From contig OY969812.1 of assembly GCA_963703335.1 (NCBI GenBank), positions 992,001-1,056,000 of the forward strand: 64,000 nt of DNA. Direction: 5' to 3'. The DNA is from VRUE01 sp963703335 (GTDB lineage: Bacteria > Actinomycetota > Thermoleophilia > Solirubrobacterales > 70-9). This document shows, piece by piece, positions 35,497 to 43,562 of this stretch. A program made the position numbers and the translations under genes. The notes beneath the pieces were generated by a model. It had not been told where the DNA came from. It searched no databases and was given only the letters and a program-made list of their open reading frames with translations. Positions within the stretch are counted from its first letter, which is position 1. Each line of letters opens with the position of its first letter.

Positions 35497-36269
35497 CAGC
35501 CTTCGCCCCCTTCTTCGGAGCTTTCTTCCGAGCCTTCGGAGGATTCGCTGGAGGTCGTTTCGGCGACCGCCGTCGCAGCGATGGCTTCTTCGCCTTCGGC
35601 CGCCGGCACCGGAGCCGCGTCGAACGCGACCACGAGGCTGAACTGGGCGATGGACTCACGTGTGCGGCAGTCGTCGCCTCCGCCCGAGCCGCTGCCCGCC
35701 TCGTCCCCCTCGCTGGCGAGTTCGGAGGTCTGGATGCCGACTCGGGTGACGCCGTCGATGTCCTTGAGAATGGTGACGAACCCGGCGACCGCTTCCTGGC
35801 CGGCGGCGCAGCCGCTCAGTTCGAGCGCCGGACCGGCGATGCCGCCCCGCAACCCGGACGCAGAACCGCCTTCCGCCCCCGTCGAGTCGCTGGGGGTCGC
35901 GGAGCCGGTCAGGCTGGTAAGCCAGACGTCGCTGGGCAGGACGAGCGAGAGTTCGCGCATTACCCGCTCCCAGTCGAAGCGGCTGTCGGCGAGGCTCCTA
36001 ACCGTCGCGATCCGCTGTTCGCTCAGCGCCTTGAATTGCGAGTAGGCGGCAAGCCGCTCGGCCTTTGCCGCGGCGACCGCGTCTTCCCGCTTTAGCGTTG
36101 CGACTTCAGCCTTGCCATCCGAGATCCGGTTGTCCGTGAGGACCAGCATGGTGACGCCGATCAGGAGCAGCGCCAGCGCCCCCAGGACGATGTACATCAC
36201 CGGTCCGGTGCGAAGCTGGGCGTGCTCGCCACGGCGCTGCTCGGGAGGGATCAGGTTGACCGGGCGCAT
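35496..36269 (-). CDS. pilN: Type IV pilus assembly protein PilN
   Basis: 257 residues. The conserved N-terminal motif MRPVNLIPPEQRR binds PilM, followed by one membrane helix (VLGALALLLIGVTMLVL), a coiled coil, and a periplasm-type domain with LPSDVWLTSLTG. The C terminus is a Glu/Ser-rich tail. Second gene of pilMNO; 3 bases from pilM. Confidence 0.9.
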   Translation of the reverse strand: MRPVNLIPPEQRRGEHAQLRTGPVMYIVLGALALLLIGVTMLVLTDNRISDGKAEVATLKREDAVAAAKAERLAAYSQFKALSEQRIATVRSLADSRFDWERVMRELSLVLPSDVWLTSLTGSATPSDSTGAEGGSASGLRGGIAGPALELSGCAAGQEAVAGFVTILKDIDGVTRVGIQTSELASEGDEAGSGSGGGDDCRTRESIAQFSLVVAFDAAPVPAAEGEEAIAATAVAETTSSESSEGSEESSEEGGEG

Positions 36270-36272
36270 CGC

Positions 36273-37391
36273 TCAGCTTTCCAGCGCAAGGCCGTAAGAC
36301 AGGGTGAGACGCGCCGCCGCGCCGTCGTCGAATCCCGCCAGGCCCGCGGGCCGGGCGACGACGATCGCGGCGCCGAGGCCGTCCTCCATGCGCTGCACGA
36401 GTCCGGGGATGGCGCTGCCCGGGCCGCCGAGAACAATCCGGCCGACCGGCAGGGCGCTCTCCTGCGCCCCGTAGTAGTCGAGTGAGAGGCGCAGCTCGTC
36501 GAGCAGCGCGGTCACACCCTGCTCGAGCGCGGCGCGCGCTTCGGCGACGATCTCCGGGTCGCCCTCGAGCTCCTCGGCCGGCCGCTCGAGGCCGACGTAG
36601 GAGAGCCACTGGAGGGCGTGCTCGGCGCTGAGGCCGCGAGAGGCGGCGAGGCGCTCGGTGACCGACTCGAGACCGACCTGGGAGACGCGGGTAAAGAGAC
36701 AGGAGCGCCCGCGAGCGACGGCGAGGTTGGTGACGTCGCCGACGTTGCAGTAGAGGACCGCCTCGCGGGGTCGCTCGCCCGGCTCGCCGCCGGCCGCGGA
36801 CATGCCCGCGTCGGCGAGGGCGCGGATCATCGCGAAGGCCGAGAGGTCGACGCCCTCGGGCTGCAGCCCGGCCCGCTTCAAAGGCTCGATGAAGGAGGTG
36901 ACCATGTCGCGGCGCGCGGCGACGACGACGACATCGACCCGGGGTGTGGCGCCTTCCTCGGCGGGCACGCCGCCGACCACCTGGTGCTCGAGCACCGCCT
37001 GGTCGAGGGGCATCGGCACCTGCTCCTGCGCCTGGAAGCGGACTGCCGCCTCCATCTCGGCCGGGTTCTCGATCGCCGGCAGGCGCAGCGTGCGGACGAC
37101 GACGCGCTGGTTGCCGATGCCGAGACGGACCCGCTTGGAGAGCTTGTTCTCGGCGAAGAGCGTCTTCAGCGACGCCGCCAGACGATCCGGGTCGAGCACC
37201 TCTCCCTCGTGGAAGGCGCCGGGCTCGAGCGCCTGGATCGCCGATGCCGTCACTCGCGTGGAGCCGTTCGATCCCTCGACTTCGGTCGCGGCGATGCTGC
37301 CCGCCTCGATATCGAGGCCGGTGATCCCGCCCGTCTTCTTCTTGCGGGTGAGCTGCAGCTGCAGGTTCGGTCTGGCAAAGCTGGTTCGCAT
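36273..37391 (-). CDS. pilM: Type IV pilus assembly protein PilM
   Basis: 372 residues, actin-like ATPase fold: GLDIEAGSIAATEV at the N terminus, FQAQEQVPMPLDQAVLEHQV, and ILGGPGSAIPGL near the C terminus. It anchors the PilN tail on the cytoplasmic side. The 77-base leader contains short competing hairpins (AAAGG...CCTTT on the minus strand) but no riboswitch that can be named. Confidence 0.92.
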   Translation of the reverse strand: MRTSFARPNLQLQLTRKKKTGGITGLDIEAGSIAATEVEGSNGSTRVTASAIQALEPGAFHEGEVLDPDRLAASLKTLFAENKLSKRVRLGIGNQRVVVRTLRLPAIENPAEMEAAVRFQAQEQVPMPLDQAVLEHQVVGGVPAEEGATPRVDVVVVAARRDMVTSFIEPLKRAGLQPEGVDLSAFAMIRALADAGMSAAGGEPGERPREAVLYCNVGDVTNLAVARGRSCLFTRVSQVGLESVTERLAASRGLSAEHALQWLSYVGLERPAEELEGDPEIVAEARAALEQGVTALLDELRLSLDYYGAQESALPVGRIVLGGPGSAIPGLVQRMEDGLGAAIVVARPAGLAGFDDGAAARLTLSYGLALES

Positions 37392-37468
37392 CGGCCCTCT
37401 CTCAATCGACAGAAAGGCCGCAGACCTTTGCCCTGCAACTACTTATTTCTAGGAGAACCTGGACGGGC

Positions 37469-38224
37469 CTACGAGAAAGTGCCCAGGTACAAATCGACCA
37501 TCTGGTCGCCGAGGAGAAGGCCGGCGACGCCGCCGAGGGCAAGAAACGGGCCGAAAGGAATCGCGCGCTTGCGGGCCGCGGCCCCCTCGCGGGCGATCAT
37601 CGCCAGCCCGACCACCGACCCCGCGAGCAATGCGACGAGAAGCGCCGGCGCCACGTTGCGACCGAGGAAGAGCCCCATAGTTGCCGTCAGCTTGACGTCG
37701 CCGAGGCCCATGCCGCGCGGATAGGCGAGGGCCGCCAGGAAGAGCAGCCCACCGGCGCCGACCGCGGCCGCCAGCCGCTCGGGGAGGCTGCTGGGGTCGG
37801 TCGCGGCGGCGATCGCGACTCCGAGGACCGCGGCGACGATGAGGATCTTGTTGGGGATGATTCGCCGCTCGAGGTCGGTCAGGGTCACCGCGAGTAGCGT
37901 CGTCACCAGGACCAGGCCGAGGGCGATTTCGCCGGGCTCGTCCCAGAGGACGAGCACGGTGGCGGCGTAAAGGGCGCCAAGGGTCAGCTCTGTCAGCGGA
38001 TACCGGGGCGAGATCGTCGTGCCGCAGCAGCGGGCCCGGCCGCGCAGTAGCGCCCAGGAGACGACCGGCACGTTGTCGTAGGCGGCTATCTGGGCCCCGC
38101 AGCCGGGGCAGCGCGAGCGTGGCCCGACGATCGATTCCCCTCGCGGGACGCGATGCGCGACCACGGTCACGAAGCTGCCGACGACCAGCCCTCCGAGGAA
38201 GGCGATCGCCGCGGCGGCGCCCAC
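37469..38224 (-). CDS. pilD: Prepilin peptidase / N-methyltransferase
   Basis: 251 residues with several membrane helices. The cytoplasmic zinc-type loop shows CPGCGAQI and CCG, and the aspartyl protease motifs are DLERRIIPN and GMGLGDVK (catalytic Asp pair). It cuts leader peptides after Gly and methylates the new N terminus of pilins such as PilA at 42825-43313. Shares an operon with the two minor pilin genes. Confidence 0.93.
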   Translation of the reverse strand: MGAAAAIAFLGGLVVGSFVTVVAHRVPRGESIVGPRSRCPGCGAQIAAYDNVPVVSWALLRGRARCCGTTISPRYPLTELTLGALYAATVLVLWDEPGEIALGLVLVTTLLAVTLTDLERRIIPNKILIVAAVLGVAIAAATDPSSLPERLAAAVGAGGLLFLAALAYPRGMGLGDVKLTATMGLFLGRNVAPALLVALLAGSVVGLAMIAREGAAARKRAIPFGPFLALGGVAGLLLGDQMVDLYLGTFS

Positions 38225-38227
38225 GCG

Positions 38228-39727
38228 CTAGCCGCCTTCGGCGGGCGTCGTCGTGTCGACCTCGAGCCGGGTCGGGTAGTTCGGGTGGTCGTACATGATC
38301 GGGATCGCTTCGGCGTCGGTATTGCCAGGGTCGACGCTGAGCGCGACGCCGAGCCGGTCGTCTTTGAAGATCGTTTTCGGGGCGAATTCCATCGTCAGCC
38401 GCACCTTGGTCCATGCGTTTCGCGGCCAGAACCCGTTCCCCTGCGGCGTGTAGATCCAGTAGCCGAAGCCGGTTGCTTTGTCGCTGAGCCCGATGTCTTC
38501 GACTTTCGATTCCCCCGCGGCGGTCGGGTGACGATCGAAGAGGTAGACGCAGAGCGTGCCGTGGTAGAGCGCGTCGTTGAGGGTCCGCGTGTAGAACTCG
38601 AGCGTCACTTTGCCGTTCATTTTGAAGTCCGCGGCGAACGGATCGGCGACCCAGCGGTGCACCTGGGACTCGGGGTGGACCGTGCCGGTCGGGGTGTAGT
38701 TGCAGCCACTGGTGTCGTCGCGCTTGATCTGCACGCCCTTGTCGGTGTCGGGAGTGGGCTCGAGGTAGCCATCGTTGGCGTAGTCGTAGAGCGACGGGTT
38801 GGTTTCGTCTTCGGGGTCGGGGTCGGGCGGAGCGCCGAGCAACAGGGCGTCCGGCGCGCCGAGCGTCGTACCGGTCTGCGGTCCGCTGGCGCAGGTGCCA
38901 AGCGTGTTGTGCAGCAGGTGATCGCCGCTGATTTCATCGCGCACGGTGGCGCCCGTAGCCGAGCAGGTGGTGTCGGTGAGAAAGAACTGCTGCGCGGTCA
39001 CGGCCGTGCCGGTGCCGGCCGCGCCGCCTTTGCCGCCGGCGCCTCCCGTGCCTCCGGTCCCCCCCGTGCCACCGGTACCGCCCGTCCCCCCGGTACCGCC
39101 GTTCTGGCCCAGGGATTTCGGGTCGAGCGCGGCCGACTGAACTTCGATGTAGTTGCGTTCGCGCGGTTCGCTGCCAGTCGTGTCGAGCTTTACCGCGACC
39201 ACGATCTGCTTGTAGTCGTGAAGGCCCGGGCAGAGGTCTTCGCCGGTTTCGCTTTCCGGACAGCTTTTGTCGTTGCGCCAGACGATGTAGCGGTACAGGT
39301 GGCCGGCGACGTCGCCGTCTTTGAATTTGATCGGCCCCGGTTTGACCACGCCTTTGCCCGGCGGGTCGCTGCCTGCCACGTTGGCCGCCATCGGTGCGAG
39401 TTCGCCGTAGGGGTCTCGCTGCAGGGCGAAGTTGCCGTTGACGACGCGATTGTTGGGATCGAGCGTGTTGGTCGAATGGGCGGGCGTGACCGTGAGCGCC
39501 AGTTCTTCGTAGGGAAGGCTGTGCAGCTTCTCCAGCTCCTGCTGAGCGCGGTCGAGGGCGATCTGGGTCGACTTGGCGCGGGCGTTGTTGCGGACCGAAG
39601 AGGCGAGCACGCCGAACAGGGCGGCTGACGCGAGGGTGAGGACGAGCGCGGCGACCAGGACCTCGATCAGGGTGAATCCACTCTCATCGTGGAGCCCCCT
39701 GGCCTCGTTGTCGCTACCGCGTCGCAT
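38228..39727 (-). CDS. Large minor pilin with Gly-Gly-Thr repeat
   Basis: 499 residues from the ATG at 39727 (4-base overlap with the gene upstream). The class III signal GFTLIEVLVAALVLTLASAA begins at about residue 19, giving a PilV-like minor pilin. Around residues 198-220 is a run of GGT units ending AGGKGGAAGTG, then a ~270-residue C-terminal domain with several cysteines and repeated acidic turns. Exceptionally long for a minor pilin, so the C-terminal domain may be displayed at the pilus tip or on the surface. Confidence 0.85.
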   Translation of the reverse strand: MRRGSDNEARGLHDESGFTLIEVLVAALVLTLASAALFGVLASSVRNNARAKSTQIALDRAQQELEKLHSLPYEELALTVTPAHSTNTLDPNNRVVNGNFALQRDPYGELAPMAANVAGSDPPGKGVVKPGPIKFKDGDVAGHLYRYIVWRNDKSCPESETGEDLCPGLHDYKQIVVAVKLDTTGSEPRERNYIEVQSAALDPKSLGQNGGTGGTGGTGGTGGTGGTGGAGGKGGAAGTGTAVTAQQFFLTDTTCSATGATVRDEISGDHLLHNTLGTCASGPQTGTTLGAPDALLLGAPPDPDPEDETNPSLYDYANDGYLEPTPDTDKGVQIKRDDTSGCNYTPTGTVHPESQVHRWVADPFAADFKMNGKVTLEFYTRTLNDALYHGTLCVYLFDRHPTAAGESKVEDIGLSDKATGFGYWIYTPQGNGFWPRNAWTKVRLTMEFAPKTIFKDDRLGVALSVDPGNTDAEAIPIMYDHPNYPTRLEVDTTTPAEGG

Positions 39728-40347
39728 CAGAAGGAGAGCGTCGCGCCGCGCAGGCTGGCGCCGTCGGAGATGGTCAGGTGGCCACTGCCGCGCGGGTTGG
39801 GGACGCTGAGGGTGAGGCCGATGTAGGTGGGTGCCGTGCCGCCTTTTGCCGGGCCGCATTCCGTCGGGTCCGCGTTGGCGCTGGGGACGAAGCAGAAGAC
39901 CGAGGAGGAGTCGATGTCGGTGACGACCGTCGTCGACGTGCCGCCGCTGGTGCTGCCCACTTCGCGCTCGGTGCGCGTGCAGGAGCTGGTCGTGCAGCTG
40001 TAGACGATCTGGCACTGGATCGAGGGCGTCGAGGTGCTCGTCGGTACGGCGCCGCCGCAGGCCGTGCGCCTGACCCGGGTAACGAAGGAGACGTTGCTGG
40101 AGCTCGTCGCGGCGACGCTGGTGCCGTTGCGGATCTCGCGCGTCATCCGCTCCAGCTCGAAGCGGGCGGTGGAGATGCTCTGGGCCTGCTCCTGCTGCTG
40201 CGGCTGGGTGCGCACGGCGCTGATCAGCATCGACGTGGCGCCGCCGACGACGATGACGCCCATGATCATCGCCACGAGCAGCTCGATCAGCGTCATGCCC
40301 GCCTCGCCGCCGAGCGTTGCCAGACGACGCCGCAGCCGCGCCCTCAC
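39727..40347 (-). CDS. Minor pilin, PilW-like
   Basis: 206 residues. Leader MRARLRRRLATLGGEAG followed by MTLIELLVAMIMGVIVVGGA, a type IV prepilin N terminus with Glu5. The mature domain has paired cysteines (CGGAVPTSTS, CQIVYSCTTSSC, CFVPSANADPTEC). Ends overlap both neighbours by 4 bases. Probably part of the initiating tip complex with the 499-residue pilin. Confidence 0.85.
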   Translation of the reverse strand: MRARLRRRLATLGGEAGMTLIELLVAMIMGVIVVGGATSMLISAVRTQPQQQEQAQSISTARFELERMTREIRNGTSVAATSSSNVSFVTRVRRTACGGAVPTSTSTPSIQCQIVYSCTTSSCTRTEREVGSTSGGTSTTVVTDIDSSSVFCFVPSANADPTECGPAKGGTAPTYIGLTLSVPNPRGSGHLTISDGASLRGATLSF

Positions 40348-42683
40348 CCCGACACCACCTTGAAGTTGCGCTTAGCCGGCTGCGGCTCGGCGATTCCGGC
40401 GGCGTTCACGGCCCTGATCGCGAGCACGTGAGGGCCGCGGTCGAGCCGCTTCAGGCGCAGCGGCGAGCTGCAGGCCTTCCAGCCGTGTCGGTCCACCTTG
40501 CAGTGGAACCTGGTGCCGGACTGGCCGGTCAAGTCGGTGAAGCGGAAGACGGGCCGGCGGGCGCGAGTCTTCGAGGCCGGCGCGAAGGTGATCCGCGTGT
40601 GGGGAGTGACGTAGGCGGGCGGCAAGGCGGGCGCCTGGTGGACGGTCGGGGATTTTTTGGCCCCTTCCTGCGAAGCGCCGCCCGCGCCGCCACCTCCGGA
40701 TTCATTGCCGCCGCCGGAGGAGCTCTGCTGGGTGTAGGAGATCGCGCTCGAACAGAGCGAGACGAAGCCTTCGGCTTCGGCGGTGGCCCAGAATTTCACC
40801 GTCGCCCCGGCCGCGACCGTCACCCCAATCCCGGGCGCCGCCAGCTGCCCGGCGGAGCCGTGCGCGACCGGTTCACCGGAGCAGTTCGAGGTGGTGTAGA
40901 TCTTGACCGTCGAACCGGCTTCGGCTTCGCCGAGGATCTTCGGCGTCGTCGACGATGCTGGTGACGGTGGATCGGTGGCCGTCAGTTTCGGCGACGGCGG
41001 CCCCAGTTCGAGGTCGGGCGAGTTGCCGGTGGACACCAGGCGCGTCACGTCTTCGCTCGATGTCGCGCCGAGAAAGCGTTCGTAGACGTCGACCTCGTCG
41101 TCCCCGTCTTCGAGCTTGAAGCGCTCGACCGTGGTGAAGTAGACGCGGCTGCCTTCGACCGAGGCGCCGACGAAGGTGGCGCCGCAGTTGCCTTTTTTCA
41201 GCGGGCAGTAGCTGGGGGCGGTCGTGATCAGGCTCGTTTCCCCGCCGGTCACGTCGCGGTCGTAGATGTCGTCTTCGCCGTCGCCGTCGTCGGCCGCGAG
41301 GACCTCGGTGCTGGTGAAGACAACGTGCGAAGCGTCGGCGGAGGCACGGTCGAAGCGGGCGTCGGCGGCACCGTTCCCGCAGCCCCCGCATCCGGTCCCC
41401 TGCGAGACCAGCAGAGGCGCTCCCCCACCGACTTCCTGCGAATAGATGTCGACGCTGCTGTCGGTGTCGGCGCCGGAGATCTGCTCGGCGCTGCTGAAGA
41501 GGACGGTGCCTGCGTCGGCGCTGACCGCGTCGAAGGTGGTGCTGCAGGCGCTTGAGCAAGCCGCCGGTGTGATCAGGCTGAGCGTGCCGCCAGTCCACTC
41601 GTAGACGTCGTTGAAGTCGTCTTGGTCCTCCGGCGCGAGGCCCTCGGGCGTCGTGAAGAAGACGTGCGCCCCATCGGCGGAGGCCGCCGAGAAGCTCGCC
41701 GTTTTGGTCGACAACGTCCCCCCGGAGATGAGCGTCGTCGGACCCCCCGGCAGGTCGCGCGCATAGACATCGGTCGCGGTGTCTTTGTCGGCTCCGACCA
41801 ACGGCTCGTCGGTGCTGAAGAAGGCCCTTGTCCCACTCTGGGAGCTTCCCTGGAAGACGGGCACTGCGCCGTTGTTGCCGCAGATCGGCGCGCAGCCTTC
41901 TCCTCCCTGGGAGACCAGCGTCGTGACACCGCCGCTCAGGTTCCGTGAGTAGATGTCCACCGCCGTGTCGGTATCGGGGCTGGAAAGCGACTCCGCGGTG
42001 GTGAAGTAGGCATGCGAGCCGTTGGCGGAGATGCCGCGCAGGGCGACGTCGTCGAAAGCACCATTGCCGCAACCTGGCGCGCAAGACGGACCGCCAGCCG
42101 AGGCGAGGCTCGTCGTTTCGTCGGCGAGGTTGCGGAGGTAGATGTCGGCCGAGTTATCGGTGTCGGCGGCCGCGAGGCGTTCTTCGCTGACGAAGAGGAT
42201 CTTGGTCCCGTCCGAGCTCGCCGCGGCGAAACCCGCGCTCGCGGAACCGTTGCCGCACGCGGGCGCGCAGCCAGCTTCACCCGCCGAGATGAGACTCGTC
42301 CCGCTCGTCAGGTCGCGCATGTACACGTCGCTCTTGAGGTCGGTATCCGCCTCGACCAGCCCCTCTTCGGTCGAGAAGAAGACGACGCTGCCGTCGCTGC
42401 TCGTTTTCTCGAAGAGAGCGTTATAAGCGGCGTTACCACCCGCCGGTCCGAGCGACACCTCACGGGTCACATAGCTTTCGATCCCCGGTTCTCCGTCATA
42501 GGAGCGTTGGTAGACATCGCGCTTGGTGTCGGTGTCACCCGACACCAGCTGCTCGTCGGTTTCGAAGAAGACGACGGTGCCGTCGGCCGAGGAGCCCTTG
42601 TAGCTGGCGGGCGAGGCACCTGCCGGCGACGCCAAGATCAGCGCCGCGGCGAGCCCAAGCAGAATGACGATTATCCGGGGCAT
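40344..42683 (-). CDS. Secreted nine-repeat beta-propeller-like protein of the pilus operon
   Basis: 779 residues with a signal peptide (MPRIIVILLGLAAALILASP, cleavage near AGA). Nine ~55-75-residue repeats each carry VFF-T-E-L...DTD...DVY-R, for example FFSTEEGLVEADTDLKSDVY and YFTTAESLSSPDTDTAVDIY; the D-x-D-x3-D-[VI]-Y core could bind calcium. Several repeats are followed by CAPxCGN cysteine pairs. After residue ~600 come an Ig-like region, a Gly/Ser linker and a C-terminal domain (FRFTDLTGQSGTRFHCKVD). No membrane anchor. Overlaps the minor pilin gene by 4 bases, so it is probably a pilus-associated adhesin. Confidence 0.8.
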   Translation of the reverse strand: MPRIIVILLGLAAALILASPAGASPASYKGSSADGTVVFFETDEQLVSGDTDTKRDVYQRSYDGEPGIESYVTREVSLGPAGGNAAYNALFEKTSSDGSVVFFSTEEGLVEADTDLKSDVYMRDLTSGTSLISAGEAGCAPACGNGSASAGFAAASSDGTKILFVSEERLAAADTDNSADIYLRNLADETTSLASAGGPSCAPGCGNGAFDDVALRGISANGSHAYFTTAESLSSPDTDTAVDIYSRNLSGGVTTLVSQGGEGCAPICGNNGAVPVFQGSSQSGTRAFFSTDEPLVGADKDTATDVYARDLPGGPTTLISGGTLSTKTASFSAASADGAHVFFTTPEGLAPEDQDDFNDVYEWTGGTLSLITPAACSSACSTTFDAVSADAGTVLFSSAEQISGADTDSSVDIYSQEVGGGAPLLVSQGTGCGGCGNGAADARFDRASADASHVVFTSTEVLAADDGDGEDDIYDRDVTGGETSLITTAPSYCPLKKGNCGATFVGASVEGSRVYFTTVERFKLEDGDDEVDVYERFLGATSSEDVTRLVSTGNSPDLELGPPSPKLTATDPPSPASSTTPKILGEAEAGSTVKIYTTSNCSGEPVAHGSAGQLAAPGIGVTVAAGATVKFWATAEAEGFVSLCSSAISYTQQSSSGGGNESGGGGAGGASQEGAKKSPTVHQAPALPPAYVTPHTRITFAPASKTRARRPVFRFTDLTGQSGTRFHCKVDRHGWKACSSPLRLKRLDRGPHVLAIRAVNAAGIAEPQPAKRNFKVVSG

Positions 42684-42749
42684 CTTTGGTCCTATCGGCT
42701 GGATCGGGAATTTCGCTTAACGCTTGACGCCAAGCGCTGGCCAAACGAG

Positions 42750-42780
42750 CAAGGGGCGGGCCAATTTGGCCCGCCCCTTG
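42750..42780 (-). terminator. Perfect hairpin downstream of pilA
   Basis: 15-base arms (42750-42764 and 42766-42780) around a single base, very GC-rich, 45 bases after the pilA stop. It should separate abundant pilA mRNA from the downstream operon, although no T-run follows. Confidence 0.6.
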
Positions 42781-42824
42781 GCACGTTGCGCCTGGCTAGA
42801 CCAGGCCGATCCGTCGGGCCGCTG

Positions 42825-43313
42825 TTACTTGTTCCAATTACCGCCCGTTGGGCACCCGCCGTTACCACCGGTGGTGCAGGAGTAGGTCAGGGTGCCTTTG
42901 TCGTTTTCGACCGAGAAGGTATTCCCGCTCGCCGATTCAGATTTCACCGTGATCTTGTAGCCCGGATTTTTGCCTTCCGCGCCGGCTTTGTCGACGATCG
43001 TGATTTCGGGCTTTTCCGTCGCTTTTTCAGGCAGAGACGGCTCGATCAAGTGCAGCTTTGCGTTGTCGGCTTCTGCATAGGAGCCGTTGTGTTCAGTCGC
43101 GTACGTCTCAATCGCGACCTGCGCCGTATGCACGGTCTCCTTGGCCTTCGCGTCACCGGCCTTTTCGCGCTGGTTGAAGAATGCCGGCAGCGCGATCGCG
43201 GCCAGGATTCCGAGGATGAGCATGACGACGAGGAGCTCGATCAGCGTGAAGCCGCTCTCGCTGTCGCCGTTGAGCCGGGCGCCAACCTTGGCCCGGAGAT
43301 TCTGGATAAACAT
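42825..43313 (-). CDS. pilA: Major type IV pilin PilA
   Basis: 162 residues. Leader of about 21 residues ending SESG, then FTLIELLVVMLILGILAAIA, the classic pilin helix with Glu5, and a small globular domain with a C-terminal Cys pair (SCTTGGNGGC). Strong ribosome site AGGAGG lies 9 bases upstream but inside a hairpin. A c-di-GMP-I riboswitch precedes it, so pilin production should follow c-di-GMP. A terminator-like hairpin follows. Confidence 0.95.
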   Translation of the reverse strand: MFIQNLRAKVGARLNGDSESGFTLIELLVVMLILGILAAIALPAFFNQREKAGDAKAKETVHTAQVAIETYATEHNGSYAEADNAKLHLIEPSLPEKATEKPEITIVDKAGAEGKNPGYKITVKSESASGNTFSVENDKGTLTYSCTTGGNGGCPTGGNWNK

Positions 43314-43314
43314 C

Positions 43315-43333
43315 AGGGACCTCCTAGGTTCCT
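43315..43333 (-). promoter_or_regulatory. Hairpin sequestering the pilA ribosome site
   Basis: On the minus strand AGGAACCT-AGG-AGGTCCCT folds with one mismatch and hides the AGGAGG site. This is the probable expression platform of the riboswitch upstream, acting on translation. Confidence 0.5.
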
Positions 43334-43383
43334 AATAGTTGAGCCAGAGCCCCGTCGCATCTCAGCCACGTGGTGTCTGTCGA

Positions 43384-43471
43384 CCCCGGTGGTAGCCCGG
43401 CCAACTCCCAGAAGGGAGTCCCGACAGCTTTGCGCCCCCGCCTCACAGCGAGTTTGCCTTTGGCACCGAAG
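43384..43471 (-). ncRNA. Cyclic-di-GMP-I (GEMM-I) riboswitch upstream of pilA
   Basis: On the minus strand an 8-base-pair outer stem (CTTCGGTG at 43471-43464 with CACCGGGG at 43391-43384) encloses the GEMM-I elements in order: GGCAAAC, a stem CTCGC...GGCGGG, the invariant GGCGCAAAGC, a second arm GGGACTCCC-TTCT-GGGAGTT, and GCCGGGCTACC. These match the class I aptamer for c-di-GMP. The leader ends about 70 bases before the pilA start, with the ribosome site in a hairpin. Switch direction (on or off) cannot be read by eye. Confidence 0.85.
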
Positions 43472-43562
43472 CACTGGCAGATTCATCACCCTCTGCTAAT
43501 CGACCATGCCTCGAATCCCTTGATCCCCGAAACTAGGACTTCATCTCCCCAAAAGTTGGGCG

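Noticed and set aside
37392..37468. Second c-di-GMP riboswitch upstream of pilM, because of a GGGCAAAGG string
   Set aside because: Only this short string matches; the GCAAAGC and tetraloop-receptor arms are missing and the leader is too short for the aptamer.
39040..39105. CRISPR or minisatellite in the GGT repeat region
   Set aside because: Short in-frame codon repeats without spacers; they encode a Gly-Gly-Thr linker in the minor pilin.
38153..39628. 491-codon plus-strand frame
   Set aside because: Antisense to the 499-residue minor pilin; Val/Arg/Gly-rich shadow with no recognisable domain.
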